From Carettochelys insculpta (lineage: Eukaryota > Chordata > Testudines > Carettochelyidae): a DNA stretch of 64,000 bases. Below the pieces are notes generated by a model, which ran no database searches, was not told the origin of the DNA, and was given only the letters and a program-made list of their open reading frames with translations. Both the position numbers and the translations under genes were made by a program. Below are positions 25,215 through 36,939 of this stretch, piece after piece. Positions within the stretch are counted from its first letter, which is position 1. Every line of letters starts with the position of its first letter. The stretch covers positions 179,722,798-179,786,797 of the forward strand of contig NC_134138.1 of the NCBI RefSeq assembly GCF_033958435.1, written 5' to 3'.

Positions 25215-25464
25215 CATACCAAAGTTTAGCACACTCATTTATTCCCATTGAAAGTCTGTCATTAGTAAAGGATCCAGTAGCTTACTCACAAGACTCTCCT
25301 TCCTTCCTTACCAGTACTTTTAAGTTGTGCACCACCACCCCTAAAATATACATAAAGCAAGCATTTCTAAATAATTTTTAAAAGCTTTGGGTTCAGATCT
25401 GACTTACTTAAGGAACTTAAGGGCTTAAGGAACCTGAACCTTGAGAGGTTTGCAAATCACTGTA

Positions 25465-25898
25465 GCTGTGTCTACACATGCCCGCTCTGAAAGGAGGGGG
25501 CATGTTAATGAGGGAGTTTGGAAGATGCTAATGAGGCACTGGCATGAATATGCAGCACCTCAGTAGCATAATGGTGCCCGCACGCAATTCTATAGTGCTG
25601 ATTTTGGAATGCACGCTGCCCGTGTAGATGGGGCCTTTCAAAATGACCCCCCCAACTTGGAAAGCCCTTTCTTCCTATTTGGTTTCAGGAAGAAGGGGCT
25701 TTCAAAGTCAGGGGGGTCCTTTTGAAAGGCCCCTGTCTACATGGGTGGCAGAGTTTCAAAAGCAGCACTTTTGAATTGCGTGAGGCTGCCATTATGCTAA
25801 CGAGACACCGCATATTCATGTCAGTGCATCATTAGCATCTTCTGAACTGCCTCATTAACATGCCCCCTCTGAAAGGAAAGGGCATATGTAGATCCAGC
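25465..25898. mobile_element. Foldback MITE (element K)
   Basis: The two halves are inverted copies. 'gtgtctacacatgcccgctc' at the left pairs with the region before 25898, and 'aatgaggcactggcatgaat' pairs with about 25800-25850. Ends resemble the Harbinger GGC-TGTGTCTACAC type. The target duplication is unclear. No coding capacity. Confidence 0.7.
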
Positions 25899-26057
25899 TT
25901 GTGAGTGAAATCTCATCCAAGGTTAGGAATTAAGCCCCTAATGCATTTTATATCCACTGGAAGAAGAGAAAGAAATAAATAACAAGCACAAAATGATTAC
26001 AAAGGAATACAGATTTGGGAGATAAAGGCACAATTGCAGAAAGAATTATATATTTTA

Positions 26058-26140
26058 AAAATAAAGAAACAAGGAGTCCAATGGCACCTTAGAGACTACC
26101 ACCATATAACAGACTAATACGGGTACCTCTCAGACACATA
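26058..26140. repeat. Degraded SINE fragments in opposite orientations
   Basis: 'aggagtccaatggcacctta' (plus) is followed by 'gactaatacgggtacc', the reverse complement of the SINE head. Confidence 0.55.
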
Positions 26141-26257
26141 TTAAATACTTTCATTGATGAATCGAAAAATCATTTTAATCCTCATCAGAAACAAAAGTTA
26201 CAAATAAGAAGGACAATAGAAGGATCCTTTTTGAGAAGAGCAAGAAAAACAATTGTT

Positions 26258-26684
26258 GGCTACATCTACACGACAGCGATCTGTCGACAGAAGAGATGTT
26301 CCAACAAACCTTCTGTTGGCAGGTCACATCCACTCACAAAAGCGGATCAGAAGAGCAATCCTCTCTGTTGATATAGAGCAGCCGGATTGCCCGGCCACTC
26401 TCTTCACAGAACAGACAATTGGAAGCACAGCAAACAGGACTGCCCAATTAACTGGAAGCCCTGTCTGTTGGCAAAGGGCAGCCTGGAGCATCTACACACC
26501 TTTGTCGACAGAAACTGTTGACAAAGGCGTTGTTCCATATCATGGAGATGCAGAATGCTGTCAGCAGAAGTGCCAAGTTTTGTCAACACACTGTAAACAA
26601 AATGTATTTTTTGTGTAGCCCCTCTGCAAGTTTTATTTACAAAACCCTGGTTTTGTTGACAAAACTCTCTCGTGTAGATATAGC
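26258..26684 (+). mobile_element. Harbinger-type MITE of the F subfamily (element G)
   Basis: The left end GGCTACATCTACACGACAG and right end CGTGTAGATATAGCC are inverted repeats. The flanks are GTT and TTT, or TTG on both sides if the border is moved by one base. Repeated TTGTTGACA/TGTCGACAG motifs and the 'gcccggccactctcttcaca' block match elements F, H and I. Confidence 0.8.
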
Positions 26685-26689
26685 CTTTG

Positions 26690-28178
26690 AGAAATAAAGT
26701 CTTAATACTGGCCAGATGCTACTGTAATGATTTAATTCAATTTTTGTGAATGCTGTCTCACTGGACAGATCTGCACAGACTAATATGGCAAAGATCCGTC
26801 ATAACTTTTATTTTCCAGTTTTTAAAGAACAAAGTCTTGTAATCTTGTAACAGCTGTCATTTTCAAATTAATGCCTTTTTCTTTATGCAACCCATCCCTG
26901 CCACAATATACTTCCCCTGAAATAAATGACTGCCCAGGTGGAAAAATAGCTTAATTTATGTGCAAATTTTATATTATACATATATATTGATTTTGAGGAC
27001 TCAGCCAACATATATTAGATACAGAAAATGTGTTTTAAATCTCATTAAAGGAAGAAGTTTGCAAAGCATCTGATTATCCTCATTTCCTTCAGTGGAAGTT
27101 AGAGTCAATGGAGTAACACAAGTTTAAGACCAGTGAAAATAAAACGAAAATTAGACCCATGGGCTATATTCTCAGCTGGTGTAAAACAGTATAACTCACT
27201 TGAACTCAATAGCATTAAGATGATCTATACCAGCTGAAACACTGGCCCACAGTAGGTCTAAAATGAGCTAAGCTATGTTCCTCTTGAGTCTGTGTTCTAT
27301 GCCCTTCCTTTTACTCCAATTCTTTACTTTTATTCTCACTTCTGATTTTTCTACTGTACTTCAGTATTCTTAAAAGTTTCAGCAGAGATGACTGTTTTAT
27401 CCCATCAAAAGGTCTGAAGTGGTGCAGTTAATCTTCATTGATCTCAATGTGCTTTCTTCCCAATGTTTCTGAAGATTTCTAGGCAGAAGTAAAATGTTTC
27501 TGGTGAAATAGTTTCCCATTGTTTCCATACTTCAAAGTGTTATCCTTACTATTTTCGTCAAGGCTAAATTTCACACTATTCTCTACAGAAATGAAATTCA
27601 GGAATCTTCGTCTTTTACTCTTTGAAATATTGCTTCTATTACCATTAGTTTAAAATCCTCAACCAAAGGTATAAGAACAAAGGGTTGAGCAAACACATTT
27701 AGAAACAGCAAGAACTGTCTTAGAACTCGGTTTGTACAGTAAACAAAATCTGAAATTTTTTGAAGATTCAGATCAGTTTGCTTAAGAAAATCCCACAAAA
27801 ACCCAAATCAAGATCAGTTTGGTCCTAAACAAGGCATTCTTGCCTTAGCTGGTGTCTTATAAAATCTACAAGAGGGCTCAGCACGTCTATGTGCTATTTT
27901 GCAATTTCATATATACTTTGGTTTCTCAAGGGCTAGAATTTCGGTGTGTTCCTTTTTTTCAGACAAATGAATTCTGGAGAAAAATGACATTTGTACACAG
28001 CTACTGAGCCAGTGACCAGAAGAGAGGCTAGACCTGCTGGTAAGACTCTATACTCCTTGGAACAGGCTGGAGAATGCACGTAGCTAGAGATGCAGTGAAA
28101 GATGGGACGAAAGGCATCATAGAGGAGAAAGAAAATGGAGAGTCAGAGAGGAGATCATCAAGGAAACAGATTATTCTC
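26690..28178. other. Mostly unassigned, with one old palindromic repeat
   Basis: Only the short repeat at 27165-27256 is recognisable. Confidence 0.45.
27165..27256. repeat. Short diverged palindromic repeat
   Basis: 'cagctggtgtaaaacagtat' and 'gatctataccagctgaaaca' are the two arms of a small foldback repeat. Similar fragments occur near 18370, 19440 and 34440. Confidence 0.55.
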
Positions 28179-28181
28179 TGA

Positions 28182-28622
28182 GGCTATATCTACACTACAG
28201 CGAACTTTTGACAGAAGTTACTGTTGGAAGGTATCTTCTGACAAAACATCTGTTGACATATTGTGGCCACACTGCAAAGTGGATCAAAAGAGCAATCTGC
28301 CCTGTTGACAGAGAGCAGCTGGACTGCCCAACCACTCTCTCAAAAAACCAGCCAACCAGAAGCATGGCAGACAGGGATGCCTGGTGTCCCAGAAGCCCTC
28401 TCTATCGACAGAAGGCCCCCCAGAACATCCAGACCAGCTTTCTGTTGGAAAATCTCTGTTGACAGAGGCATTCTGCCTCAAGGGGAAGTGGCAGAAGGCT
28501 GTCAACAAAAGAGCTGCATTCTGTCAATTTACTGTCCACAGAACATTTTGGGAATGTGGCCTCTGCAGGTTTTGTCAACAAAATGCCAGTCTCAACCTTT
28601 GTTCTCTAGTGTGGAGGTAGCC
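28182..28622 (+). mobile_element. Harbinger-type MITE of the F subfamily (element H)
   Basis: Ends GGCTATATCTACACTACAG and 'ctagtgtggaggtagcc' are flanked by TGA (28179-28181 and 28623-28625). The right 250 bp parallels the right end of F ('aggcattctgcctc', 'attctgtcaatttactgt'), and the left 150 bp parallels its left end. H is therefore an F-type element with the coding middle removed (441 bp). Confidence 0.88.
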
Positions 28623-28625
28623 TGA

Positions 28626-29617
28626 GGGAAAAGGAGCTTGGATCGAAACTTCAGGCAGTGATTTTTTTCAAAGAAGGCTTGGGTGCCAAATTTTATATTT
28701 GGGCCTGATTTGAAAAGTCCAGCCTGTGGGAACAGTCTACAGGAGAGTGAGGAAGTTATCAGAAAGGTTAGGTTGTGTGGGCATAGAGAGGGATGGATTA
28801 CAGTGTAGGGAAAGGTCAGAAACGACCTCAGATAGAAGTAGATAATCTCATTTAGATCTTCTTCACACTCTGGTTCAGTGATTTGTAGGTGAGCCTTGAA
28901 ATATAAATTATTTCTCAATCTTCCTACCTGACGCCGCTGATTGAAGATTAGGGGAGAGTTCAGTTGGTGCTGTAAATCGGCATTGCTCCATTGACTTTAG
29001 CTGATGATTTGCCCTCACAAGACCAATAGTCACTTTTTTTATTAGAGCTGGATAAGGACTGAAAAAAAAGCCCTTTATGAAAAAGTTGATGATAAAGGGG
29101 GTCCCCCTTTTTTCTTTGAAAACTCCAAAGTTTCTCATAGAGTTTTCCATAGAAAAGATGCACAGGTCCCATCTCAACAGCTTTTCTAAACTGACCCTTT
29201 TCTCAGCTGTAAGGAATGATGCTTTCATGGAAACAAAAGCTGAGAAACTCGGACGGCTGATTATGGTGAGTGAAATGATCTAATGGGCTAGGCTGCAAAC
29301 ATGTCACTCTGGGGATAGGGCCCCCTTAATCCTCTGTACAAGCTTTCCAGACTGTGGGTGGCTGAGTAGTGGGAGACCAGCCTGCAGATGACCATTACAT
29401 CCCACCCTGGACAGGTGACTGAGAGACAGCAGGAAATGGAAGGAGCATTGGCCCTGCCTCTTCAATCAGCCAGAGAGCGCAACTGTATCAGTCCATGAAA
29501 ACAGCAGCGCTATGGAGATCGTGTAAGGCACATCGCCCTTCTGCAGAAGAGGGACTGCCAAGGGAGGCGGACTGTGACTCTCTGAATGCCATGCCATAAG
29601 AAAACCCCCTCAGAGGC
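28626..29617. other. No feature recognised
   Basis: No gene or repeat family seen. Frames at 28908-29228 (minus) show no domain. Confidence 0.45.
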
Positions 29618-29740
29618 CGTGCTACCTAGTGGCTAATGTTCTGGCTAGGCAGACTGCAAAGCTGTGCTCAACTCCCAGTTCTGCCAGTCCTCTGCTGTGG
29701 TTCCTTGGGCAAGTCACTTCACCACTCTGTGCCTGTTTCC
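29618..29740 (+). repeat. MIR SINE
   Basis: 'gctcaactcccagttctgcc' and 'ccttgggcaagtcacttcac' are close to the conserved MIR core, in the right order. Confidence 0.85.
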
Positions 29741-29760
29741 ACTCACAACCTTCAGCTGTC

Positions 29761-30728
29761 TTCTCTATTTACGTTCTACACTCTCTAAAGCAAGGATGAG
29801 CTGTCTCTCAGGGCCTGCTACAGTGGGTCCCAGGCCTCAGCTGAGGCTTCTAATTTCAAGGACAATTCACATGAAATAACTAATTCATGTGAATGATAGG
29901 GAGCCCAACCTCAAATCACCAAATGCTGCAATTTTTGAATAAGTGAACTTCATTTTAAAAGTAGAAGATATATAGTTTTTTTTATTTACAGACATCCATT
30001 GCACACTTCTGCCCATCAGATGAAGGCCTAAGCAGGATATGGTTCACAGAATGTATTTTGTTCTTCTGTGTTGACAAATTTAATTTTAGTTTTTAATTAT
30101 GTAAGGATTTTTAATTATTGAAGACAGTAATTCACAGTAGGCAAGTAAATTTATTGTTGTACATTTTTATGAAAGTAATGAAGTCTTGGTTATCAAACCT
30201 GACTGTAGCTCTCCACTATTTAATCTTTTACGAGACGTAAGGTAGGAATTTCATGGGTTTTATTCGTGGGAGCATAATTGTGTTTGCAAATTACCCATGT
30301 GGGAAATGGTGTGGTTCTGTCGTAGGTGTCCAGGTAGTAACGGCTTTCCACTGTGTGAGATGTTAATAAATGGATGTCATCTACATAATGTTCTCTGTGG
30401 ACTTATCTACACTAGCTTTTTTTCTTTAAAATTTCCCACCCTTCCTTATGCTGCCCTTGCAGTTCTCCTGATGGATCAGTGAATGCAGTGTTCCCATAGA
30501 CAGAGGTTATCTAACACAGCTCTGAGTTGAGCTAGACAATGCAGCTCTATAAACACCAGATACTTGAATGTCATCTACACCAGAATTCTCTCTAATACTC
30601 TACATGTGGATATACACCATTTTGAGCAATAATTTGAAATTGTAGGTGGGGAACAGGGCAAGGGCTGGAATATACACGGCTTATGATGTGATCACATTAG
30701 TAGTTTTTCCCCTAACATTTTCCATCTT
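29761..30728. other. No feature recognised
   Basis: AT-rich, no coding signal. Confidence 0.45.
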
Positions 30729-30731
30729 ATG

Positions 30732-33700
30732 GGCTCTGTCTAAACAAGAGTGATCTGTTGACAGAAGTCACTGTCAGAAGATATCTTCCTCTAAAACCTC
30801 TGTCAACAGATTGCAGCCAGACACGAAAATGGATCAAAAGAGTGGTCCACTCTGTCAACAGAGAGTGGCCAGACTGCCCAGCTGCTCTGTCTACAGAACA
30901 TCCCACAGAACCCTGTCAGGCAGGGTCGCATGGCTGGCAAGCCCTTCTGGGAGCCCTGGTGACGTGTTTCCTTAAAGGGCCTCCCTCAATGCTCATTCCC
31001 TGCCTATGCTGAGGTTTGCCCACCTCACTGAGGGACAGCACAGCTTGAGCATCACATGCTTGATGAGAAAGAATGTGTGCTTTCCAGTCAGCCATGGTGC
31101 CAGAGCATCCCCCCCCCGGGCTTGTGCTGGCTTCACCCAGAGGTGCTTCAGCTTCTGCTGAATCTTCTCACAGCCATCCTCCTCCTGCTCCCCGGGGAGG
31201 ATGGCCCAGACACCACCATTGAGGAGCATGCCCTCACTGCCACATGGGCCTACCTGTTCTTGCACTCTGGATGACCAGGTGGGTCTGGAGGCTCAGCACT
31301 AGTGCCGATTGGTGGGACCTGCTCATTCTAGGGCAGTGGGATGATCAGCACTTCCACAGTGTCTCCAGAACTTCCACATGTGGAAGGACACCTTTCAGGA
31401 ACTCTGCACCTGGCTCGTCCCCACCCTCCAGAGACAGGACACCCAGCTCCAGTCCACGGTCCCCCTGGAGAAGGAGGTCACCATCTCCCTCCAGAAGCTC
31501 GGCACCCTGACAACTACCACTCCATTGGGAACCAGTATGGCATGGGGAAGTCCACTATCACAGACATCCTCATGCAGATAAGGCACTCTTGGGGTGCAGG
31601 GCTGCATGAAGGGAAGGGGTGTCCTGCCCGAGGGGAATCCTCAGGGAGTAGTGTTGGGGTGTGAGGGATGGAGTAGGGGAGAGCCACATCCCCAGGGGAC
31701 CATACCATACCATCCTTGCACAGACCTCCTGCCAGGGGATGGTCTCTTGGGGGGGGTGACACCTGGAGAGCTCGGGGTTCGAGGATGGGGGGTGGCAGGG
31801 GACCATTCCCCCGGGGCCCAGGGGCTCTCTCCCTCAGTCCCTGATGTGTGTGTTTGGTCCCCTCCCTTTGCAGGTTGTGATGGCCATCACCACCAACCTG
31901 CTGTGGAGGATCATCCATCCCGCAAACATGGACGCATTTGTGGCCAGATTCACCACCCTGGGGTTCTCCAACTGCTTTGGGGTTTTTGATGGGACCCACA
32001 TCCCCATCTATGCCCTGGACCACAGCACAGCCAGGTTCATCAACAGAAAGGGGTACTACTCCGTTGTGCTGCAGGCCTGGTCAACCACCGGGGACAGTTC
32101 CTTGATGTTTACGTTGGGTGGTTGGGCCAGGCCCACTATGTGCAGCTGTTCCAAAGCTCCAGCCTGTGCTGGAGGATGGAGGCAGGCACCTACATCCCCC
32201 ACCAGGAGCTGGCAGTTGGGGACATGCACGTGCCATATGCACATGGGATGGGATGTCCCGGGAGCACTGGCATTGGTGGCCTACTCAGAGGGCTCTGCTG
32301 TCCAGGGACTCTGTGGTGCTTCCAAGACCAGGCTGACAGCTGTGGCCCCTACTCCACTCGCTCAATGGGCTAGCAGCCAAGCTGGGTATCCAGCCACAGA
32401 GGGGCCCCTTCATGGGTGGTGGGTGAATCAGGTGCAGCCTGGCCCTCCCAAGGACCTCCCCCACACACTTGCAGCTCACAGCACAGTCCACAGGAGGGGG
32501 TGCCAGCTCCCACCTGTGGGCATGCCCATGTGCTGGGAGCCACACTCAGTGTGTCTGAGGTCAGGCCAGCACCTGTGTGGCTGGCCTACTCTCAGCCATG
32601 GAGGGGCTGGCAGGCCCCTACTCCACTCAGGCCTGGGCTTTGTCTGGCCTCCTATTAGGCTGGCAGCAGGCTGGTGCTCATGCTTGGGGACCACCTGCTG
32701 GGTCTGGGTGGGACACGGCCTTGAACCTGGTTCCACATGCCAGGACTGCAGCACGTGCTCATGCCCAAGCCAGCCTGGTGAGCGTTGCAGCACTCCTCAT
32801 TTGTGCCCACCCCCATCACTGTGGGGTGCGTGATGCATAAGGCACTTACAAAGGGTCCTTTGAACAGGTCGGGGGATGGGATGCCCTGGAGGTGGCCTGG
32901 CTGGAGGAGCGTGAGTCCAAGGCAACGGAGAGGGTGCTCTCACTGACCTTCGACCCTGTGTCTGCCTCCAACCCCAGTTGGGTCCCGGGGTGCTCCTCCT
33001 CCTCCTCTGGCTCCGTGTAACAGGTGTGGGGAGGGGGTCCTCAACAGTGTCTACAGGTGTAGGCAGATGGGAGGTATCGTCACCCCTCAGGAAGTGGAGA
33101 AGCACCTTGTACAGGGCCAGGTGGCGGGTCCTGCCCCGGCCTCTGGCTGGCATCCTGGGCCTAGACATACCGCTGCTGGAGCTCTTTTACTTTGGCCTAC
33201 ACCTGCTCCATCATGTGGGCAGGGTGGCCCCAGGCCACCAGGTCATAGGCAGTGGGGCTAGACATAGGCAGGGGTGTTATGCCTCTTTGAAGAGGGGTCC
33301 AAAAGACTCTCCTCATTAGCTCACAGGCTGAGGAGGTTCTTGACCTTGGGTCCGGTTCATGAGAGGCCCCTGTGTTTTGTGCACTGGTGGGGTGGGAGCT
33401 CCTGGGACCCCCAAGCTGTTCCCTAGGGAGCTACAGAGGGTTGCATGCTGGCTGGTTCACTACCATGTCGCAGCAATAAGCTGCATAGAGTGACTCTGAA
33501 ATATGGAGCAGACAGTGTGCTGCTGGGCTGCTTCCCCACTCTCAGCTTCCTGCCATAGAGTTTCCGGCTCTCCCCACAGCTTTAAGAATGGCCAGAGGCA
33601 GGGAGCATGGAGCTGTGATTGCAGTGGACAGGACATCCTCCTGATGCAGCTAGCTGGAGCCATGGAGGCCTTTTCTGTCAACAGAAGGCTCCCCAGAGCA

Positions 33701-33878
33701 TCCACACTGGTTTTCTGTAGACAGATTCTGTTGAGGGAGGCATTCTGCCTCCTGGGGGGGCCAGCAGAATGCTGTCAACAGATGTGCTACATTCTGTCAA
33801 TTTACTGTTGACAGAACACATTTGTAGTGTGGCTGCGCAGTGGTTTTGTAGACACCTGTCTCTAGTGCAGACATAGCC
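30732..33878 (+). mobile_element. PIF/Harbinger transposon, second subfamily (element F)
   Basis: Ends GGCTCTGTCTAAACAAGAG and GCAGACATAGCC are inverted repeats flanked by ATG (30729-30731 and 33879-33881). The ends carry repeated CTGTTGACAGA/CTGTCAACAGA motifs in place of the TTCGAA motifs of the A-E group. The 3.1-kb body encodes a decayed HARBI1-like nuclease on the plus strand. The 3' half (32300-33400) is GC-rich and should correspond to the second gene, but I could not recognise a Myb/SANT domain in it. Elements G, H and I look like deletion derivatives of this type. Confidence 0.87.
31255..32260 (+). pseudogene. HARBI1-like nuclease of Harbinger F, decayed
   Basis: Recognisable blocks in shifting frames are ADWWDLLILGQWDD (about 31306), DTFQELCTWLVPTLQRQD (about 31384), HSIGNQYGMGKSTITDILMQ, VVMAITTNLLWRI (31874 on), GFSNCFGVFDGTHIPIYALD with the first catalytic Asp, then INRKGYYSVVLQA. 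Near 32085 the frame changes again and continues as EAGTYIPHQELAVGD. The position of the second catalytic Asp reads Tyr (GQAHYVQLF). An intron equivalent to those of C and D ends at tttgcag (31867-31873), but its 5' splice site reads agataagg in place of ag|gtaagg. The gene is dead. Confidence 0.8.
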
Positions 33879-34145
33879 ATGGAGTCCAGAGTGGCCCTTA
33901 AAGTTAGCCTTGTTCAGAAATGAGATTATCATTTTAAGCAAACAAACCTTCTCATTATTCTGTCCATCCTGTGTTAAGTACTGAATTTAATCACCAGTGA
34001 ACACCTCAAGACATAAATTAAAAATATCGCATAAAGATTTGCTTATTTTTCAATATCAATCCTATAAAATGGGATTATAAAACACACAAAGTTCAATAGA
34101 ACAAGCTGGAAGAGACTAATACTATTTGACTGAATCACACACTTT

Positions 34146-34391
34146 GGCTGGGTCTACACTTACAAAAATCCTCAAAATGCCCATGCTAATCAAGGAATAC
34201 TAATGAGGTGCTGCATTAGCATGCCCCAAGCTACAGCACTCGTCTACATGGGGGTCCCTTTTGAAAGGACTCTGCCAACATCGAAATCCCCTTATTCCCA
34301 TCAGCTGTTCATTTCAGTGCCTCATTAGTATTCTTTGATTTGGCCATTAGCATGGCCATTTTGAAGTTTTTTTGTAAGTGTAGATGTAGCC
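34146..34391. mobile_element. Foldback MITE (element L)
   Basis: Ends GGCTGGGTCTACACTTAC and GTAAGTGTAGATGTAGCC are flanked by TTT on both sides. Inner 'aaggaatactaatgaggtgc' and 'gcctcattagtattctttg' are inverted partners. Related to N at 54390. Confidence 0.88.
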
Positions 34392-34773
34392 TTTATGATT
34401 TTTAATAGAAATGTGTTTAGGGAGCAGCAGTAAACACAATGGGCCAAATTCATTGCTGGGGTAACTCAATTTTATTCAGTTATGTTACAGACAGAATAAA
34501 TGTGCCCAAAATGCTTTAATGAGAGATGGGCTGTGAACCTTAATAGTGACAGAGTTTGTTCTTTCTCCGCAATATTAGGAAATCAGCAAACGTGTTCTTG
34601 GTAATAGCTATTGCCATGAGTACTAACGTTGGGCTATATTGTAACCTAACTCCTACCCTGTGTAAGAGAAGGCACAGAGGTGTATCCTCTCAAGAGAATT
34701 GTAGGCCAGTTACAATTCCTGCCCTTCTTCTGGTTGCTGTGAATGGAAAGTAAGTTAATGCAGAATGTTAGAA

Positions 34774-34898
34774 ATATCAGATGGGTAGCTGTGTTAGCCT
34801 GTATCCACAAAATAACAAGTACTGGGGCACCTTATAGACTAACAGATATTTGGGAGCATAAGCTTTCATGGGCAAAGACCCACTTCCTTAGATGTATG
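34774..34898 (+). repeat. Turtle-type SINE copy
   Basis: 'gtagctgtgttagcctgtat', 'ggcaccttatagactaacag' and 'ataagctttcatgggcaaag' are all present in order, making this one of the better-preserved copies. Confidence 0.85.
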
Positions 34899-35246
34899 TC
34901 GAAGTTAGAAGATTCATCTCACTTTCCCATTTGCACTTGCTTATTTCTGTTGTCTGGTAGCCTGCAGCACAGCACCAAAATTCAAGCCTTTTTGTCCACT
35001 GACCCAACCATTTCATTGGTCACCCAAGTTACATAGTACTGCTTTTCCTGCATGAATCTCAATGATAAAAGACAGTCACAATATCCCCATGAGCATCTTT
35101 GCTCTCAGTACTTTTCTGAACATCTATTCACAGAAGCACTTCCAAAAATGTATGTCTTTCTACCTGTCTATAGCACAACCAGCTTTAATAATTGAAAAGA
35201 TACTAACCGCTATGTAAGGGGAAAGGGTTCTGTCCAGGTCATGAAT

Positions 35247-35840
35247 CAGAAAGGTAGTCATGTTAGTCTGTATCTTCAAGAACAACAAGAAATTGGCCGT
35301 GTCTACAGTAGCCAAAAACTTCAAAATGGCCATGCAAATGGCCATTTTGAAGTTTACTAATGAAGCGCTGAAATACATATTCAGCACCTCATTAGCATGC
35401 GGGTGGCTGCGGCACTTCAAAATTGACACGGCTCGCCGCTGCGCAGCTCTTTCAGATGGGGCTCCTTTTCAAAAGGACCCCGGCTACTTTGAAGTCCCCT
35501 TATTCCTATGAGCAGATGGGAATAAGGAGACTTCGAAGTAGCCAGGGTCCTTTCGAAAAGGAGCCCCATCTGGATGAGCTGCGCAGAAGTGAGCCGCGTC
35601 AATTTCGAAGTGCCGCAGCCACCCGCATGCTAATAAGGCACTGAATATGTATTTCAGCGCTTCATTAGTAAACTTCAAAATGTCCATTTGCATGGCCATT
35701 TCGAAGTTTGGGGCTAGTGTAGACATAGCCATCCTGTGGCACCTTGTAGACTAACAGATATTTTGGAGAATAAGCTTTCATGGGCAAAGACCCAGTTCAG
35801 TAGATGCATGAGACTCATGCCTAGACTCATGCATCTGATG
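35247..35840 (+). repeat. Turtle-type SINE split by MITE M
   Basis: The head 'gtagtcatgttagtctgtat' lies at 35252-35294 and the body 'cctgtggcaccttgtagact' resumes at 35731. Removing 35295-35730 plus one 3-bp duplication restores a continuous SINE. Confidence 0.88.
35295..35730. mobile_element. Foldback MITE (element M) inside a SINE
   Basis: Ends GGCCGTGTCTACAGTAGCC and GGGCTAGTGTAGACATAGCC are flanked by ATT and ATC. Almost the whole 436 bp is one imperfect palindrome: 'aatggccattttgaagttta' pairs with the end region and 'aagcgctgaaatacatattc' with 'gaatatgtatttcagcgctt'. It belongs to the same family as N (54390-54825), which has the same length. Confidence 0.9.
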
Positions 35841-36304
35841 AAGTGAGTCTGTCCAGTTCATGTAACTCAGTTGAAAAATATTTTTTCTGGCCTTTGGGTC
35901 TGTCTAGACCAGGAGTAACCTAATTTAATTTTAATCTGAAATACCACATGATTTAGCAGCTATCACCTTATGCTGTGGTGGTGAGGGAGAGATAAGAACT
36001 GGAATAAAATAGTGTGAATGCAGTCTAGCCTAGTCTTGTTGTGACTATAAGGACACTAGGGCTACGTCTACACGTGAAGCCTACACCGAAATAGCTTATT
36101 TCGATGTAGCGACATCGAAATAGGCTATTTCGATGAATAACGTCTACACGTCCTCCAGGGCTGGCAACGTCAATGTTCAACTTCGACGTTGCGCAGCACC
36201 ACATCGAAATAGGCGCAGCGAGGGAACGTCTACACGCCAAAGTAGCACACATTGAAATAGGGATGCCAGGCACAGCTGCAGACAGGGTCACGGGGCGGAC
36301 TAGC

Positions 36305-36340
36305 GCTTCCGGGGCAACAGCTAGCCGCTCCCTTAAAGGG
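36305..36340 (+). promoter_or_regulatory. Putative promoter motifs upstream of Harbinger D nuclease
   Basis: An ETS-like CGCTTCCGG (36304-36312) and CCTTAAAGGG (36331-36340) lie about 80-110 bp upstream of the ATG. The CTTAAAGGG motif recurs at the same place in A, B, C and E. A promoter role is inference from conservation and position. Confidence 0.35.
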
Positions 36341-36425
36341 CCCCTCCCAGACACACTCAGCCTGCACAGCATGCGGTCTGAGGAGCCATAGGCACACAGA
36401 CCCCGGGCGCCGCAGTCATGGACCC

Positions 36426-36426
<1 letters not shown>

Positions 36427-36477
<51 letters not shown>
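36427..36477 (+). repeat. (CAG)17 triplet repeat coding for polyGln
   Basis: Seventeen uninterrupted CAG codons directly after MDP of the Harbinger D nuclease. Confidence 0.97.
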
Positions 36478-36479
<2 letters not shown>

Positions 36480-36939
36480 AGAGGTCCACCCAGCCCTCCC
36501 AGCAGGAGCAGGGCTTGCCCTGCTCCATGCCATGCGGGAGGCAGCTGAGCACCTCCTTGCTACACCGGAGGAGGAGCTGCCCCCAGGGCAGCAGGGCTTA
36601 ACCGCCAACCCTGCAGCACCCCGCCCCCACCCCCGCCTCACACGCCAGTGGCTGTGGAGCTACCCCACCAGCACCGACTGGTGGGAGCGGCTGGTGCTTG
36701 GGGAGTGGGACGACGACCGCTGGCTCAGGAACTTCAGAATGAGCCGGCAGACATTTATGGAGCTGTGCCAGTGGCTCACCCCTGCACTCAGGCACCAGGA
36801 CACCGCCATGCGGCATGCCCTTACAGTGGAGAAACGGGTCGGCATCGCTGTCTGGAAGCTGGCCACTCCCGACAGCTACCGATCCATGGGCCAGCAGTTT
36901 GGTGTTGGCAAGGCCACCGTCGGGGCTGTCCTCATGGAG

